NCBI RefSeq assembly: GCF_016805305.1
Contig: NZ_JAERQN010000002.1
Location: 1-64,000, forward strand
DNA length: 64,000 bases
DNA from: Falsiroseomonas ponticola
Lineage (GTDB): Bacteria > Pseudomonadota > Alphaproteobacteria > Acetobacterales > Acetobacteraceae
Direction: 5' to 3'
The first letter of the stretch is position 1. Every line of letters starts with the position of its first letter. Both the position numbers and the translations under genes were made by a program. The notes under the pieces were generated by a model. The model ran no database searches and was not told the DNA's origin. It saw nothing but the letters and a program-made list of their open reading frames with translations. Shown here piece by piece: positions 48,861-57,800 of the stretch.

Positions 48861-49816
48861 GCGCGCTGCTGCGCGTCGAGGGGTTGTCCGTCGCCTTCGG
48901 GAAGACCGAGGTGCTGGATGGCGTGTCCTTCGAGATCGCGCCGGGCGAGGTGCTGGGCGTGGTGGGGGAAAGCGGCAGCGGCAAGTCGATGACCGCGCTC
49001 GCCATGATGGGCCTGCTGCCGCCGGGCGGGCGGATTTCCGCTGGCCGGATCGTCTTCGAGGATGTGGCGGTGAGCGCGCTGCCGGAGCGGGACCTCGCGA
49101 AGATGCGGGGCGCGCGGATGGCGATGATCTTCCAGGAACCCATGGCCTCGCTGAACCCCGTGCTGACGGTCGGCGAGCAGATCGCGGAGGTGCTGCGCCA
49201 CCACCGCGGCCTGGATCGCCGGGCCGCGCACAACGAAGCCGTTTCGCTGCTGAAACTCGTGGAAATCGCGGCGGCGGAGCGGCGGGTGGATGAGTATCCG
49301 CACCAGCTCTCCGGCGGCATGCGGCAGCGCGCGATGATCGCCATCGCGCTCGCCTGCCGGCCGCGCCTGCTGGTGGCGGATGAGCCGACGACGGCGCTGG
49401 ATGCGACGGTGCAGGCGGGCATCCTCGACCTGCTGCGGGGGCTGCGCCGGGAATTCGGGATGGCGGTGCTGCTCATCACCCATGACCTCGGCGTGGTGGC
49501 CGATATCTGTGAGCGCGTGGTGGTGATGTATGCGGGGCGCGTGGCGGAGACCGGGGATGCAGGCGCGATCTTCGCGCAGCCGGGGCACCCCTATACCCAG
49601 GCGCTGCTGGCGGCGATTCCGCGGCTGGAGGGGCCGATCGGCACGCTGCCGGCCATCGCGGGCGTGGTGCCCTCGCCGGTTGATTTCCCGCCGGGCTGCC
49701 GCTTCGCGCCGCGCTGCCCGCATGCGATCCCCGCCTGCACGGAAGCGGCGCCGGCCTTGCGCGCCCTGCCGGGCGGAACCGCGGCCGCCTGCATCTGCGC
49801 GGAGCACGTCGCATGA
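48857..49816 (+). CDS. ABC transporter ATP-binding protein (DppD-like)
   Basis: 319 aa ATPase: Walker A GESGSGKS (about 37-44), Q-loop [11 protein letters not shown] (about 93), signature [12 protein letters not shown] (about 151-162), Walker [13 protein letters not shown] (about 174) and switch HD. The C-terminal oligopeptide-transporter domain contains [16 protein letters not shown] (about 287), a cysteine pattern that can bind an Fe-S cluster in this family. GTG start with GTGA overlap; it ends overlapping the second ATPase (ATGA). Confidence 0.9.
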   Translation: MSALLRVEGLSVAFGKTEVLDGVSFEIAPGEVLGVVGESGSGKSMTALAMMGLLPPGGRISAGRIVFEDVAVSALPERDLAKMRGARMAMIFQEPMASLNPVLTVGEQIAEVLRHHRGLDRRAAHNEAVSLLKLVEIAAAERRVDEYPHQLSGGMRQRAMIAIALACRPRLLVADEPTTALDATVQAGILDLLRGLRREFGMAVLLITHDLGVVADICERVVVMYAGRVAETGDAGAIFAQPGHPYTQALLAAIPRLEGPIGTLPAIAGVVPSPVDFPPGCRFAPRCPHAIPACTEAAPALRALPGGTAAACICAEHVA

Positions 49817-50757
49817 CGCTGCTGGTGGCGCGGGATCTGAGAAAGACCTTCGCCGGCGGCGTGCGGGCGGTGGATGGCGTGGACCTCTCGATCGGGGCCG
49901 GGGAGACGCTGGGGCTGGTCGGCGAGAGCGGCTGCGGCAAGTCCACCCTGGCGCGGCTGGTGCTGCGGCTGATCGAGCCGGATGGAGGCGTGCTGGCCTT
50001 CCGCGGCAACGACATCACGCATCTGCCCGAACGCGCGATGCGCGCGCTGCGGCGCGACATGGGGGTGGTGTTCCAGGACCCCTTCGGCAGCCTCAATCCG
50101 CGCATGAGCGTGGCGCAGCTGCTGGCGGAGCCGTTGCGGGTGCATGGCATCGGGAATGGTGCGTCGCGTGCGGCGCGTGTTTCTGCGCTGCTCGACCTGG
50201 TCGGGCTGCTGCCGGAACACGCGGCGCGCTACCCGCATGAGTTCAGCGGCGGGCAGCGCCAGCGCATCGCCATCGCCCGCGCGCTGGCAACGGAGCCCGC
50301 CTTCCTGGTCTGCGACGAGCCGACCAGCGCGCTCGATGTCTCGATCCAGGCGCAGGTGCTGAACCTGCTGCGGGAATTGCAGGAGAGGCTGGGGCTGGCC
50401 TGCCTCTTCGTCAGCCACAACCTGGCGGCGGTGCGGCACATGGCCCCGCGGGTGGCGGTGATGTATCTTGGCCAGGTGGTGGAGGAAGCGCCGCGCGAGG
50501 CGATCTTCGGCGCGCCGCAGCACCCCTACACCCAGGCGCTGCTATCGGCCGTCGCGGAGCCGGGCGCGGCGCGGCGGCAGCGGATCGTGCTGAAGGGGGA
50601 GGTGCCGAGCCCGGCCGACCCGCCGAGCGGCTGCCGCTTCCGCACGCGCTGCCCGCGCGCGGTGACGCGCTGCGCGGCGGAGGTGCCGGCGCTGGCGGAG
50701 CTGGCGCCGGGGCATCGCGTGGCGTGCCATTTTCCGGGGGTGTTGGAGGGCGTTTAG
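49813..50757 (+). CDS. ABC transporter ATP-binding protein (DppF-like)
   Basis: 314 aa partner ATPase: GESGCGKS (Walker A, about 37), [12 protein letters not shown] (Q loop), [15 protein letters not shown] (signature, about 147), [14 protein letters not shown] (Walker B), and C-terminal [16 protein letters not shown] with the same four-cysteine layout as its partner. It completes a five-gene operon (binding protein, two permeases, two ATPases). No terminator with a T-tract is evident in the seven bases before the converging Rieske gene. Confidence 0.9.
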   Translation: MTLLVARDLRKTFAGGVRAVDGVDLSIGAGETLGLVGESGCGKSTLARLVLRLIEPDGGVLAFRGNDITHLPERAMRALRRDMGVVFQDPFGSLNPRMSVAQLLAEPLRVHGIGNGASRAARVSALLDLVGLLPEHAARYPHEFSGGQRQRIAIARALATEPAFLVCDEPTSALDVSIQAQVLNLLRELQERLGLACLFVSHNLAAVRHMAPRVAVMYLGQVVEEAPREAIFGAPQHPYTQALLSAVAEPGAARRQRIVLKGEVPSPADPPSGCRFRTRCPRAVTRCAAEVPALAELAPGHRVACHFPGVLEGV

Positions 50758-50764
50758 GCCCTCC

Positions 50765-51802
50765 TCACGCCTCCACGGGCAGCCGTGCCTCGGCCTCGCC
50801 GTGTTTCTCCAGCAGCGCCAGCAGGCGGCGGCGCATCTCGATGCCGGGCTTGTCGCTCGGCATGTGCAACTCCTCCGACATGGTCAGCGGCACGTCCCAG
50901 GTGGTGCTTTCCAGCACGTGCTTGTCCTCGATCGTCACGGCGCGGTCGAAGGCGATGACCTTCTCGGCGGGGGACTCGGCCTCGGTGTCGTTGCGATAGA
51001 CCCATTGGCAGATCTGGCTGCGGCGGTCGTCGATGGGCGTCGCGGCGGTGACGAGCACATGCGTCAGGCCCGTGGGATAGTCGATGCGGCTGGCGCGCAT
51101 GAAGGGCAGGAACCAGCGACCCTCGATGATGCGGACCGTGCGGTCGCCGGCGCCCTTGATCAGGTCCTTCGAGATGCCGCGGTTCGCGACCGGCGCCTCG
51201 CCCCGCATGATGAAGCCCCAGCCCGTGTGCTCGATCGCGACGGGGGCGGGGCGCGGATCCTCCAGGATGCCGAAGGTCTCGGCATGGACGTAGCTGATAT
51301 GCACCATGTCGAAGCTGTTCTCCATCAGGCGCAGGCCGGAGACGGCCCATTCCTCGTAGAACTCGTCGATCTGGCGGAAGCCAGGCTCCGCGGCCTCGGC
51401 GATCTCGGGGATCGGCAGGATCGGATCCTCCAGGGCCACCCAGATCCAGCCGTAGCGGGAGGCCGCGTGGTGGCCCTTGGCGCCGGACTTCATGCCGCGG
51501 TTGGGGTCATGCGCCTGCGGCACCTTCACGCAGCGGCCATCCGCCCCGAAGGCCCAGCCGTGATAGGGGCAGCCGAGGGCCGGGCCCTCCGGCGCGGCCT
51601 CATCGATGAAGCCGAGCGAGAGCTTCGCGCCGCGATGCGGGCAGCGATCGGCGATGGCGGCGGGGGCACCCGCCGCGGCGCGCCACAGCACGATCTCCTG
51701 CCCCAGCAGGGTGAAGGGCACGGGCTTGCCGGCGGGGAGGGAGGCCTCGGGCATCACGGGATACCAGAAGCGGCGGAGCAGCTTTTGACGGGTCGGGACC
51801 AT
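50765..51802 (-). CDS. Rieske-type ring-hydroxylating oxygenase, alpha subunit
   Basis: 345 aa. The Rieske [2Fe-2S] ligands are CPHRG (about 54-58) and CPYHGW (about 79-84). The mononuclear iron site is DMVHISYVH (D-x2-H-x4-H, about 172-180). Size and layout fit the VanA / phthalate-dioxygenase class, often demethylases or hydroxylases of aromatic acids. No ferredoxin reductase partner gene is adjacent. It is divergent from an NMT1-like binding protein; a paralogous pair occurs at 61050-63124. Starts at ATG 51802. Confidence 0.88.
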   Translation of the reverse strand: MVPTRQKLLRRFWYPVMPEASLPAGKPVPFTLLGQEIVLWRAAAGAPAAIADRCPHRGAKLSLGFIDEAAPEGPALGCPYHGWAFGADGRCVKVPQAHDPNRGMKSGAKGHHAASRYGWIWVALEDPILPIPEIAEAAEPGFRQIDEFYEEWAVSGLRLMENSFDMVHISYVHAETFGILEDPRPAPVAIEHTGWGFIMRGEAPVANRGISKDLIKGAGDRTVRIIEGRWFLPFMRASRIDYPTGLTHVLVTAATPIDDRRSQICQWVYRNDTEAESPAEKVIAFDRAVTIEDKHVLESTTWDVPLTMSEELHMPSDKPGIEMRRRLLALLEKHGEAEARLPVEA

Positions 51803-51912
51803 GCGGGGCGTGACGCAATGGGCGTGCCAGCCGACGGTCCAGGCACCCGGCCGTATCCGTGCGACGCCTTGCCCATGCAAGCGGCAGAGTGGCGCGTGAT
51901 GCAGCGGGCGCT

Positions 51913-51978
51913 GGGGAAGGCGCTGCCTTCCCCAGACCCCATCCGCCAGGGGCGAACCGCCCCTGGACCGTCTCGAAT
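51913..51978 (-). repeat. Dispersed two-hairpin intergenic repeat, copy 2
   Basis: Reverse-oriented copy of the element at 33571-33635. The first hairpin is identical. The second stem carries paired changes (GGGAAGGC-AGC-GCCTTCCC against GGGAGGGC-AGC-GCCCTCCC), so pairing is preserved. It sits in the 288-base divergent gap between the Rieske gene and the NMT1-like gene, which has no other visible gene. Confidence 0.65.
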
Positions 51979-52090
51979 CGAAGGGTTCCAAGGGGGTGCC
52001 GGGCCCTGGCGGGGCGCGGAGGGGGGCGGCACAGGCGTTGCTTCCACCCGCCCCGATGGCCGGCAAACGGCCGCGCAGGAGAGGCGGATC

Positions 52091-53125
52091 ATGACCACCA
52101 CCCGACGCACGCTGCTGGCCGCCGCCGGCGGCCTGCTCGCAACCCCCCGGATCGCGGACGCGCAGGGCGCATTGACGCCTGTCCGCTTCTCGCTGGACTG
52201 GGCCTTCCAGGGGCCGCAGGCACCCTACCTGCTGGCGCTGGAACGTGGCTACTACCGGGACGAAGGGCTCGCCGTCACCATCGACCGCGGCTTCGGCGCG
52301 GGCGACGTGCCGGTGAAGATCGCCTCCGGCGCCTATGAATTCGGCGTCGGCGACATCTCCGCCGTGGCGCGGCTGCGCCTGACCCAGCCCGGCACGGATG
52401 TCATCTGCCCCTTCGTGCTGGCACAGGGCAGCCCGCTCTCGGCCATCACGCTGCGGCGCACCGGCATCCGCAACCCGAAGGACCTGGAAGGCAAGCGCGT
52501 GGCGGCGCCGGAAACGGATGGCGGCCGCCAGTTCTTCCCCGCCTTCGCCCGCGCCACCAGCATCGATACCGCGCGCATCAACTGGATCACCGTCACGCCG
52601 CAGCTGCGCGAACCCATGCTGGCCCGCGGCGATGCCGACGCCATCACAGGGTTCGAGACGTCCGGCGTCTTCAGCCTGCTGGCGCTGAACGTGCCGCGCG
52701 CGGATATCGTGGTGATGCGCTATTCGAATTTCGGCGTGGCGCTGCTCTCCACCGGGCTGCAGGTGCGCCGCAGCTACGCGGAAGCCAATCCCCGCATCGT
52801 CACCGGCATGATCCGCGCCATCATCCGCGGCCACCTGGACGCGCTGCGCGATCCGGATGCCGCCATCGCCGCCCTGGTCCGGCGCGACGCGACGGCGCCG
52901 GTGGCGCTGGAGAAGGAACGCCTGGCGGCGAATTTCGAATTCATCCGCACGCCGGAAGTGCTCTCCGGCGGCTTCGGCAACCTGCCCATGGCACGGGTCC
53001 AGGCCTCCATCGAGACCATCCGCAGCGCCTTCAACATCAGCGCCACCCTGGCGGCGGAGGATTTCTACCTGCCGCAATTCCTGCCGCCGGCGGACCAGCT
53101 GCGCCTTCCCGCCGCTTCGGGCTGA
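52091..53125 (+). CDS. NMT1/THI5-like ABC substrate-binding protein
   Basis: 344 aa with a signal peptide (MTTTRRTLLAAAGGLLATPRIADAQG, twin-Arg). The mature part is an SsuA/THI5-like fold: VRFSLDWAFQGPQAPYLLALERGYYRDEGLAVTIDRGFG, then VGDISAVARL and LEGKRVAAPETDGGRQFFP. It is probably an aromatic, sulfonate or pyrimidine-like ligand binder linked to the divergent Rieske oxygenase. No permease or ATPase gene is adjacent. A paralogue lies at 62102-63124. It ends at a strong terminator. Confidence 0.85.
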   Translation: MTTTRRTLLAAAGGLLATPRIADAQGALTPVRFSLDWAFQGPQAPYLLALERGYYRDEGLAVTIDRGFGAGDVPVKIASGAYEFGVGDISAVARLRLTQPGTDVICPFVLAQGSPLSAITLRRTGIRNPKDLEGKRVAAPETDGGRQFFPAFARATSIDTARINWITVTPQLREPMLARGDADAITGFETSGVFSLLALNVPRADIVVMRYSNFGVALLSTGLQVRRSYAEANPRIVTGMIRAIIRGHLDALRDPDAAIAALVRRDATAPVALEKERLAANFEFIRTPEVLSGGFGNLPMARVQASIETIRSAFNISATLAAEDFYLPQFLPPADQLRLPAASG

Positions 53126-53143
53126 GCACGGCTTCCGGGACCG

Positions 53144-53172
53144 GGGAGGCCCCGCGAGGGGCCTCCCTTTTT
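53144..53172 (+). terminator. Rho-independent terminator after the NMT1-like gene
   Basis: Perfect stem GGGAGGCCCC/GGGGCCTCCC (53144-53153 and 53158-53167) with a GCGA tetraloop, then TTTTTC. It lies 18 bases after the stop codon. Confidence 0.88.
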
Positions 53173-53260
53173 CGTGGTTGGATCGTGGCGGAAAAAAGGC
53201 GTATACGACACTCGGGTGCCATGATCGGCCCTGATCCGTCTGATCCCGGGAGGAGCCGCC

Positions 53261-53458
53261 TTGCTGATCGTCCTCTGCCTCGTGGCCGGCTTCACCGCCC
53301 TGGCCGGCATGTCCACGGTGGCGCTGGCGCTGGTGCCGGCGATGGGGCTGGGCCTGGCGGGCATCGCGACGGCGGCCGGCTTCGGCGTGGTCTCGCTCGG
53401 CACCGGGCTGGGCGCGGCGCTGATCGCGCTGTCCCGGGAACGCGCGGCGGCGGGCTGA
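53261..53458 (+). CDS. small two-helix membrane protein, TTG start
   Basis: 65 aa. Two hydrophobic segments (LIVLCLVAGFTALAGMSTVALALVPAMGLGLAGIATAAGF and VVSLGTGLGAALIAL) are followed by a short basic tail (SRERAAAG). The TTG start is supported by GGGAGGAG five bases upstream, one of the best ribosome sites in the window. There is no family match that I recognise. It stands alone between a terminator and a converging gene. Confidence 0.5.
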   Translation: MLIVLCLVAGFTALAGMSTVALALVPAMGLGLAGIATAAGFGVVSLGTGLGAALIALSRERAAAG

Positions 53459-53462
53459 GGCT

Positions 53463-53879
53463 TCAGCCCGGCACCGGCATGAAGGGCGCGAGTTCCGGAT
53501 CCGCGTAGCGCACGGCGCCGGCGCCCACCACGGGCGGGCCGGGATCGGCGCCCGTCACCACCGTCAGGCAGAGATTGAGGCCGGAAAGGCCGAGCCGCTT
53601 GTCGCCCCGCACCGGCAGCGGGATCCGCGCCCCATGGCAGAGCACCAGCAGCACCTGGTGCAGTTCCTGCCGCGACACTTCCCAGGACATGGTGGAACGG
53701 CCGGCGGCGCGGCGGCGGATGATGCGGGCCACCACATCGCCGCGCGGATCGGCGGCGAGTTCGAGGTGGAAGCTGTCCGCCGTCTGCGCGGGCGTGGGGC
53801 GGCCCTGCATGGCCTGCTCCATGATGGCGCGCAGCAATTCCTCCGGCGTGAAGAGGATGTGGCGAACCTCCTTCGGCAT
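53463..53879 (-). CDS. hypothetical protein, 138 aa
   Basis: Family not recognised. It is a soluble, mixed alpha/beta protein: an N-terminal helix (PEELLRAIMEQAM), then ADSFHLELAADPRGDVVARIIRRRAAGRSTMSWEVSRQELHQVLLVLCHGARIPLP, ending in a proline-rich tail. It has no signal peptide. The frame is well supported by codon bias and a plausible start. It converges on the small membrane-protein gene, four bases apart. Confidence 0.58.
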   Translation of the reverse strand: MPKEVRHILFTPEELLRAIMEQAMQGRPTPAQTADSFHLELAADPRGDVVARIIRRRAAGRSTMSWEVSRQELHQVLLVLCHGARIPLPVRGDKRLGLSGLNLCLTVVTGADPGPPVVGAGAVRYADPELAPFMPVPG

Positions 53880-53959
53880 CGTCTGTCCCGGGCGGCCTGG
53901 TGAGCCCCTGGCCTAGCCCCTTCCCCCTGAAGGAAGGCTGAACGGGCCGGGGCGCCGGG

Positions 53960-54829
53960 TCAGGGCAGCAGCACGGCCAGGGGCGCGGGCGCATCCTCGA
54001 TCCGGGCGGGCAGGCGGCCCGCGGGGTCCCCATCCGCCTGCAGCGCCACCCCGGCGCCGGAAAGGGTGATGCGGCTGGCCGGCAGCAGGCGCAGCCCCGG
54101 CAGGCGTGGCAGCAGGCCGAGCGGGAGCGCGAGCGCCGCCGCCACCACCGCGCCGGGGCCGGCGGCGGCCAGCAGCGCCACCTGGAAGCCCGGCGCTGCC
54201 GGGCGCGCGGCGGGGGCCAGCAGGTGCCGCCCGGCATAGAGCCGCCCCTTGGTGACGATCACGCTGCCGGCGCGATGGCGCGTGCCATCCAGCACCGCCT
54301 CGATCGGCGCGAAGGGGTGGCGCGCCACTTCCCGCATCGCCTGCACCACATAGGCCGCGCGGCCGAGGCGGCGCTTGAGGCCGAGGTCGAGCCCCTGCAC
54401 CACCGCGGCATCGAAGCCCGCGCCGGCCATCTGCACGAAGAGCCGCTGGCCGCCCGCTTCGTCGGTGATGAGGCCGGGATGGATCAGGCGGCGCGTGCCG
54501 GCGGCGAGCACGGCGGCCGCGCCTTCCGGCGCCAGCGGCACGCCGAGTTCCAGCGCCAGGACATTGGCGGTGCCGAGCGGCAGGATGCCGAGCGCGGCAT
54601 CGCTGCCCGCGATCCCCGCCGCGACTTCCGCGATGGTGCCGTCGCCGCCGGCGGCGACGATCACGGCTTCGCCGCGCCATGCCGCTTCCGCCGCCATCAG
54701 CCGCGCATCGCCGGGTGCCCGGGTTTCCGCGACATCGGGCGGCAGGCCTTCGCGGCACAGCCAGTCGATGGCGCGCGCCAGGCGGCGCCGCCGGCCGGCA
54801 CCGGCGGCAGGGTTGAAGATGACGAGCAT
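53960..54829 (-). CDS. diacylglycerol kinase-like lipid kinase (YegS/DagK family)
   Basis: 289 aa. NPAAGAG (residues 6-12), GGDGT (61-65) and PLGTANVLA (about 84-92) are the signature of the diacylglycerol kinase catalytic domain. The C-terminal beta-rich domain (QADGDPAGRLPARI near the end) completes a full-length family member. It would phosphorylate a lipid at the inner membrane with ATP. The start at 54829 coincides with the fold (MLVIFNP); an upstream ATG adds basic residues without a site. It is divergent from the LpxH-like gene. Confidence 0.85.
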   Translation of the reverse strand: MLVIFNPAAGAGRRRRLARAIDWLCREGLPPDVAETRAPGDARLMAAEAAWRGEAVIVAAGGDGTIAEVAAGIAGSDAALGILPLGTANVLALELGVPLAPEGAAAVLAAGTRRLIHPGLITDEAGGQRLFVQMAGAGFDAAVVQGLDLGLKRRLGRAAYVVQAMREVARHPFAPIEAVLDGTRHRAGSVIVTKGRLYAGRHLLAPAARPAAPGFQVALLAAAGPGAVVAAALALPLGLLPRLPGLRLLPASRITLSGAGVALQADGDPAGRLPARIEDAPAPLAVLLP

Positions 54830-55065
54830 GGCGCCTTGTGACGCAGCGCGATGACGATTCGCTTTCGCTGCGTTGACGCGCGCGTGACATGCGCGCGCCA
54901 CATCATCCCACAGCGTGTCCTGCGTGCGCCTTCATCCAAGATTCACGTCACGCCCGGTGCCGTCGCGTTACAGCGCGGTCGCGCAACGGCGGGGCGACCG
55001 GCGCGTTGCGCGATGCGCCGGCATTCTTCCGCCGGCACGACATGATGATCGCGAGGCGCTGACGC

Positions 55066-55869
55066 ATGAACGGAACCGAGGCGAAACGGCGATACCGCAC
55101 GGTGTTCCTCTCGGACCTCCACCTCGGCACCCGCGGCTGCCGCGCGGATTTCGTGGCGCAGTTCCTGCGTTCCGTGGAATGCGAGAGGCTCTACCTCGTC
55201 GGCGACATCGTCGATGGCTGGCGGCTGCGCAAATCCTGGTACTGGGACGCGGAGCATGACGAGGTGATCCGCCTGGTGCTGCGCATGGCGCGGGCGGGGA
55301 CGGAAGTCACCTACATCCCCGGCAACCATGACGAGATGTTCCGCGCCTGGCTCGGCCTGGAATTCGCGGGCATCAAGCTGGCGAAGGAAGCGGTGCACCG
55401 CACGGCGGATGGGCGGCGGCTGCTGGTGATCCATGGCGACGAATTCGACAGCGTGGTGCGCTACGCCAAGTTCATCGCGCATCTGGGCGACTGGGCCTAT
55501 GACGCCGCGCTGGCGGCGAATCGCTGGTTCAACGCGGCGCGCCGGCGCTTCGGCTATCCCTACTGGTCGCTGTCGCAATGGCTGAAGCGCCAGGTGAAGG
55601 GCGCGGTCGCCGCGATCGACCGCTTCGAGGTGGCGCTGGCGCAGGAAGCGCGGCGGCGCGGGCTGGATGGCGTGGTCTGCGGCCATATCCACCATGCCGA
55701 GATGCGGGAGGTGCAGGGCGTCCTCTACATGAACGATGGCGACTGGGTGGAGAGCTGCACCGCGCTGGTCGAGCATGCGGATGGGCGGTTCGAGCTGGTG
55801 GACTGGGCGCGGGAGAACCGGCTGAGCTTCTTCCGGGGCGAGGCGCCGCCGGTGCCCCAGGCCGCCTGA
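55066..55869 (+). CDS. UDP-2,3-diacylglucosamine pyrophosphatase-like metallophosphoesterase
   Basis: 267 aa calcineurin-like phosphoesterase with all five metal motifs: DLHLG, GDIVDGW, GNHDE, HGDEFD and GHIHHAEM. It resembles the LpxH-like UDP-2,3-diacylglucosamine diphosphatase family. In alphaproteobacteria such genes are commonly paired with a glycosyltransferase, as here. The role may be in lipid A precursor handling or in another envelope glycolipid, since LpxI usually serves the lipid A step in this class. It ends 29 bases before the glycosyltransferase start. Confidence 0.82.
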   Translation: MNGTEAKRRYRTVFLSDLHLGTRGCRADFVAQFLRSVECERLYLVGDIVDGWRLRKSWYWDAEHDEVIRLVLRMARAGTEVTYIPGNHDEMFRAWLGLEFAGIKLAKEAVHRTADGRRLLVIHGDEFDSVVRYAKFIAHLGDWAYDAALAANRWFNAARRRFGYPYWSLSQWLKRQVKGAVAAIDRFEVALAQEARRRGLDGVVCGHIHHAEMREVQGVLYMNDGDWVESCTALVEHADGRFELVDWARENRLSFFRGEAPPVPQAA

Positions 55870-55898
55870 CGGCCTTGGGCAGCGATCAGGGCTGGGGC

Positions 55899-56969
55899 AT
55901 GGGGGCGCTGGTGACGCCCGGCAGCCCGGGGCTGGCGCCAGCGGGGGTGGGGGAGCCGCGCCGCATCCTCATCGTCTCCGACGCCTGGGTGCCGCAGGTG
56001 AATGGTGTGGTGCGCACGCTGCAGGCGGTGGTGGCGGCGCTGCGCGCGGCGGGCGATGTCGTGGAGGTGATCGGGCCGGACCGCTTCGTCACCGTGCCGA
56101 TGCCGGGCTATGCGGAGATCAGGCTCGCAGTCGCGCCGCGGCGGCGGCTGGCGCGGCTGGTGGAGGCCTTCGGGCCGGAGGCGCTGCACATCGCCACGGA
56201 GGGCCCGCTGGGCTGGGCGATGCGGGCGCTGTGCCGGAAGCGCGGCTGGCGCTTCACCTCCTCCTTCCACACCAAATTCCCGGACTATGTCCATGCGCGC
56301 ACGCGCATCCCGAAGGCCTGGTCCTGGGCGCTGATGCGGCATTTCCATGGCCCTTCCTCCGGCACGCTCTGCGCCACGGCGTCGCTGGCGGCGGAGCTGC
56401 GCGGGCGGGGTTTTGCCCATGTCGTGCCGTGGTCGCGCGGCGTGGACCTGCGGAAGTTCAATCGGGATGCGGGGGCGGAGCCCGAGGCCTGGGAGGGTCT
56501 GCCACGGCCGATCTTCCTCGTCGCCGGGCGCGTGGCGGTGGAGAAGAACCTGGAGGCGTTCCTCTCGCTCGACCTGCCCGGCAGCAAGGTGGTGGTGGGG
56601 GATGGGCCGCAGCGCGCGGCGCTGGCGCGGCGCTTCCCGGATGCGCATTTCGCGGGTTGGCGGGAGAATGGGCGGCTGGCGCGGTCCTATGCCGCGGCGG
56701 ATGTCTTCGTCTTCCCCTCCCGCACCGACACCTTCGGCCTGGTGCTGCTGGAGGCGCTGGCGAGCGGCACGCCGGTCGCGGCCTATCCGGTGACGGGGCC
56801 GCTGGACGTGATCGGGGATGCGCCGGTGGGGGCGCTGGACGAGGATCTGCGCAGCGCCTGCCTGCGCGCGCTGGGGGCGGACCGGGCGGCCTGCCGGGCG
56901 CATGCGGCGCGGTTCAGCTGGGAGGCCTGCGCGCAGCGGTTCCGGGACAGCCTGGTGCCGAGGGAGTGA
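55899..56969 (+). CDS. family 4 glycosyltransferase (glycolipid type)
   Basis: 356 aa GT-B glycosyltransferase. The N-terminal RILIVSDAWVPQVNGVVRTLQAVVAAL (about 20-48) is the classic MgtA/SqdX-like acceptor-domain start. The C-terminal donor site shows GRVAVEKNLEAFL near 210 and FPSRTDTFGLVLLEALASGTPVAAYPV near 275 (E-x7-E motif). It probably transfers a sugar onto diacylglycerol or a similar lipid at the cytoplasmic face. It is paired with the phosphoesterase; a TTG at 55875 is an alternative start. Confidence 0.82.
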   Translation: MGALVTPGSPGLAPAGVGEPRRILIVSDAWVPQVNGVVRTLQAVVAALRAAGDVVEVIGPDRFVTVPMPGYAEIRLAVAPRRRLARLVEAFGPEALHIATEGPLGWAMRALCRKRGWRFTSSFHTKFPDYVHARTRIPKAWSWALMRHFHGPSSGTLCATASLAAELRGRGFAHVVPWSRGVDLRKFNRDAGAEPEAWEGLPRPIFLVAGRVAVEKNLEAFLSLDLPGSKVVVGDGPQRAALARRFPDAHFAGWRENGRLARSYAAADVFVFPSRTDTFGLVLLEALASGTPVAAYPVTGPLDVIGDAPVGALDEDLRSACLRALGADRAACRAHAARFSWEACAQRFRDSLVPRE

Positions 56970-57002
56970 GGGGGGGGCGTCAGGGGCGGGAGCGCCCAGG
57001 CA

Positions 57003-57653
57003 TCACGCGCCCTCGCCGCCGCCGTCGCGCGCGGTCGATGCCGCCCCGGTGGATGGGGGCTGCAACCGGCCGGCAACGGTCGCGACCGTGCTTCCCATCA
57101 CGAAGATCGCCCCGAAGGCCAGCAGGTAGTCGATCGTCAGCGTCGCGCCGGATGCGGCAACCCGGCGGCACACCTCGAAGATGATGATCGCCCAGAGGAT
57201 CGAGAGCAGGTTGCCGATCGTGTAGGCGTAGAAGCGCGCGAGGATGTCGTTCTGGCCATCGCCGTCGGGCTTCGTCGCCGCTTGCGGCGCGGGAATATCG
57301 GCCGCTTGCGGCGCGGGAATATCGGCCGCTTGCGGCGCGGGGGCGGCGGACTTCGCGGCCTCGGGCGGCTTGAGCCATTCGGCGAAGGCCTTGAACACCA
57401 CGACGGCGGTGATGAGGCCGAGCCCGTTGATGAAGAGGGCGTAGAGATAGACCTGGCGCTCCAGGAACCCGATGGTCCGGCCGAAGCGTGGCTGGCTGAG
57501 CAGCAGGTTCTCCGTCAGTGCCGTGTCGATGGTCAGCGCCCTGATGCTGAAGCGGTACCCGACCTTGAAGATCGGGAGCACGGTTATGGCCAAGTTGACC
57601 AGCGTTGCTGCCACGTAAAGGCCTAGGTCGATCATCGGAATGAGGTTCGGCAT
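57003..57653 (-). CDS. hypothetical integral membrane protein with an octapeptide repeat
   Basis: 216 aa with about four membrane helices (LYVAATLVNLAITVLPIF; LYALFINGLGLITAVVVF; FYAYTIGNLLSILWAIIIF; LLAFGAIFVMGSTVATVAG). Between helices two and three a cytoplasmic or periplasmic loop carries nearly three copies of an eight-residue Ala/Pro repeat (DIPAPQAA). AGGAG lies nine bases before the ATG. No family is recognised. It is divergent from the acyltransferase gene. Confidence 0.62.
   Translation of the reverse strand: MPNLIPMIDLGLYVAATLVNLAITVLPIFKVGYRFSIRALTIDTALTENLLLSQPRFGRTIGFLERQVYLYALFINGLGLITAVVVFKAFAEWLKPPEAAKSAAPAPQAADIPAPQAADIPAPQAATKPDGDGQNDILARFYAYTIGNLLSILWAIIIFEVCRRVAASGATLTIDYLLAFGAIFVMGSTVATVAGRLQPPSTGAASTARDGGGEGA
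57277..57340. repeat. 24-base tandem repeat within a membrane-protein gene
   Basis: Identical 24-base units at 57277-57300 and 57301-57324, with a 16-base partial third copy (57325-57340). They encode the DIPAPQAA octapeptide in frame, so copy-number change would alter the loop length without a frameshift. Confidence 0.85.
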
Positions 57654-57800
57654 GGCTGGCGCTCCTGCGGCCCGGCGGGCCATCGGGCAGGCAGGTATTG
57701 TTCCGTTGTCGCACCTACAAGCGCGTCCGGGGGGGTAATTTCACGCCGCCGGGCGGCATGCTACCGATGCCGCGATGACGTCCCACCGCCCCCGACCCCT

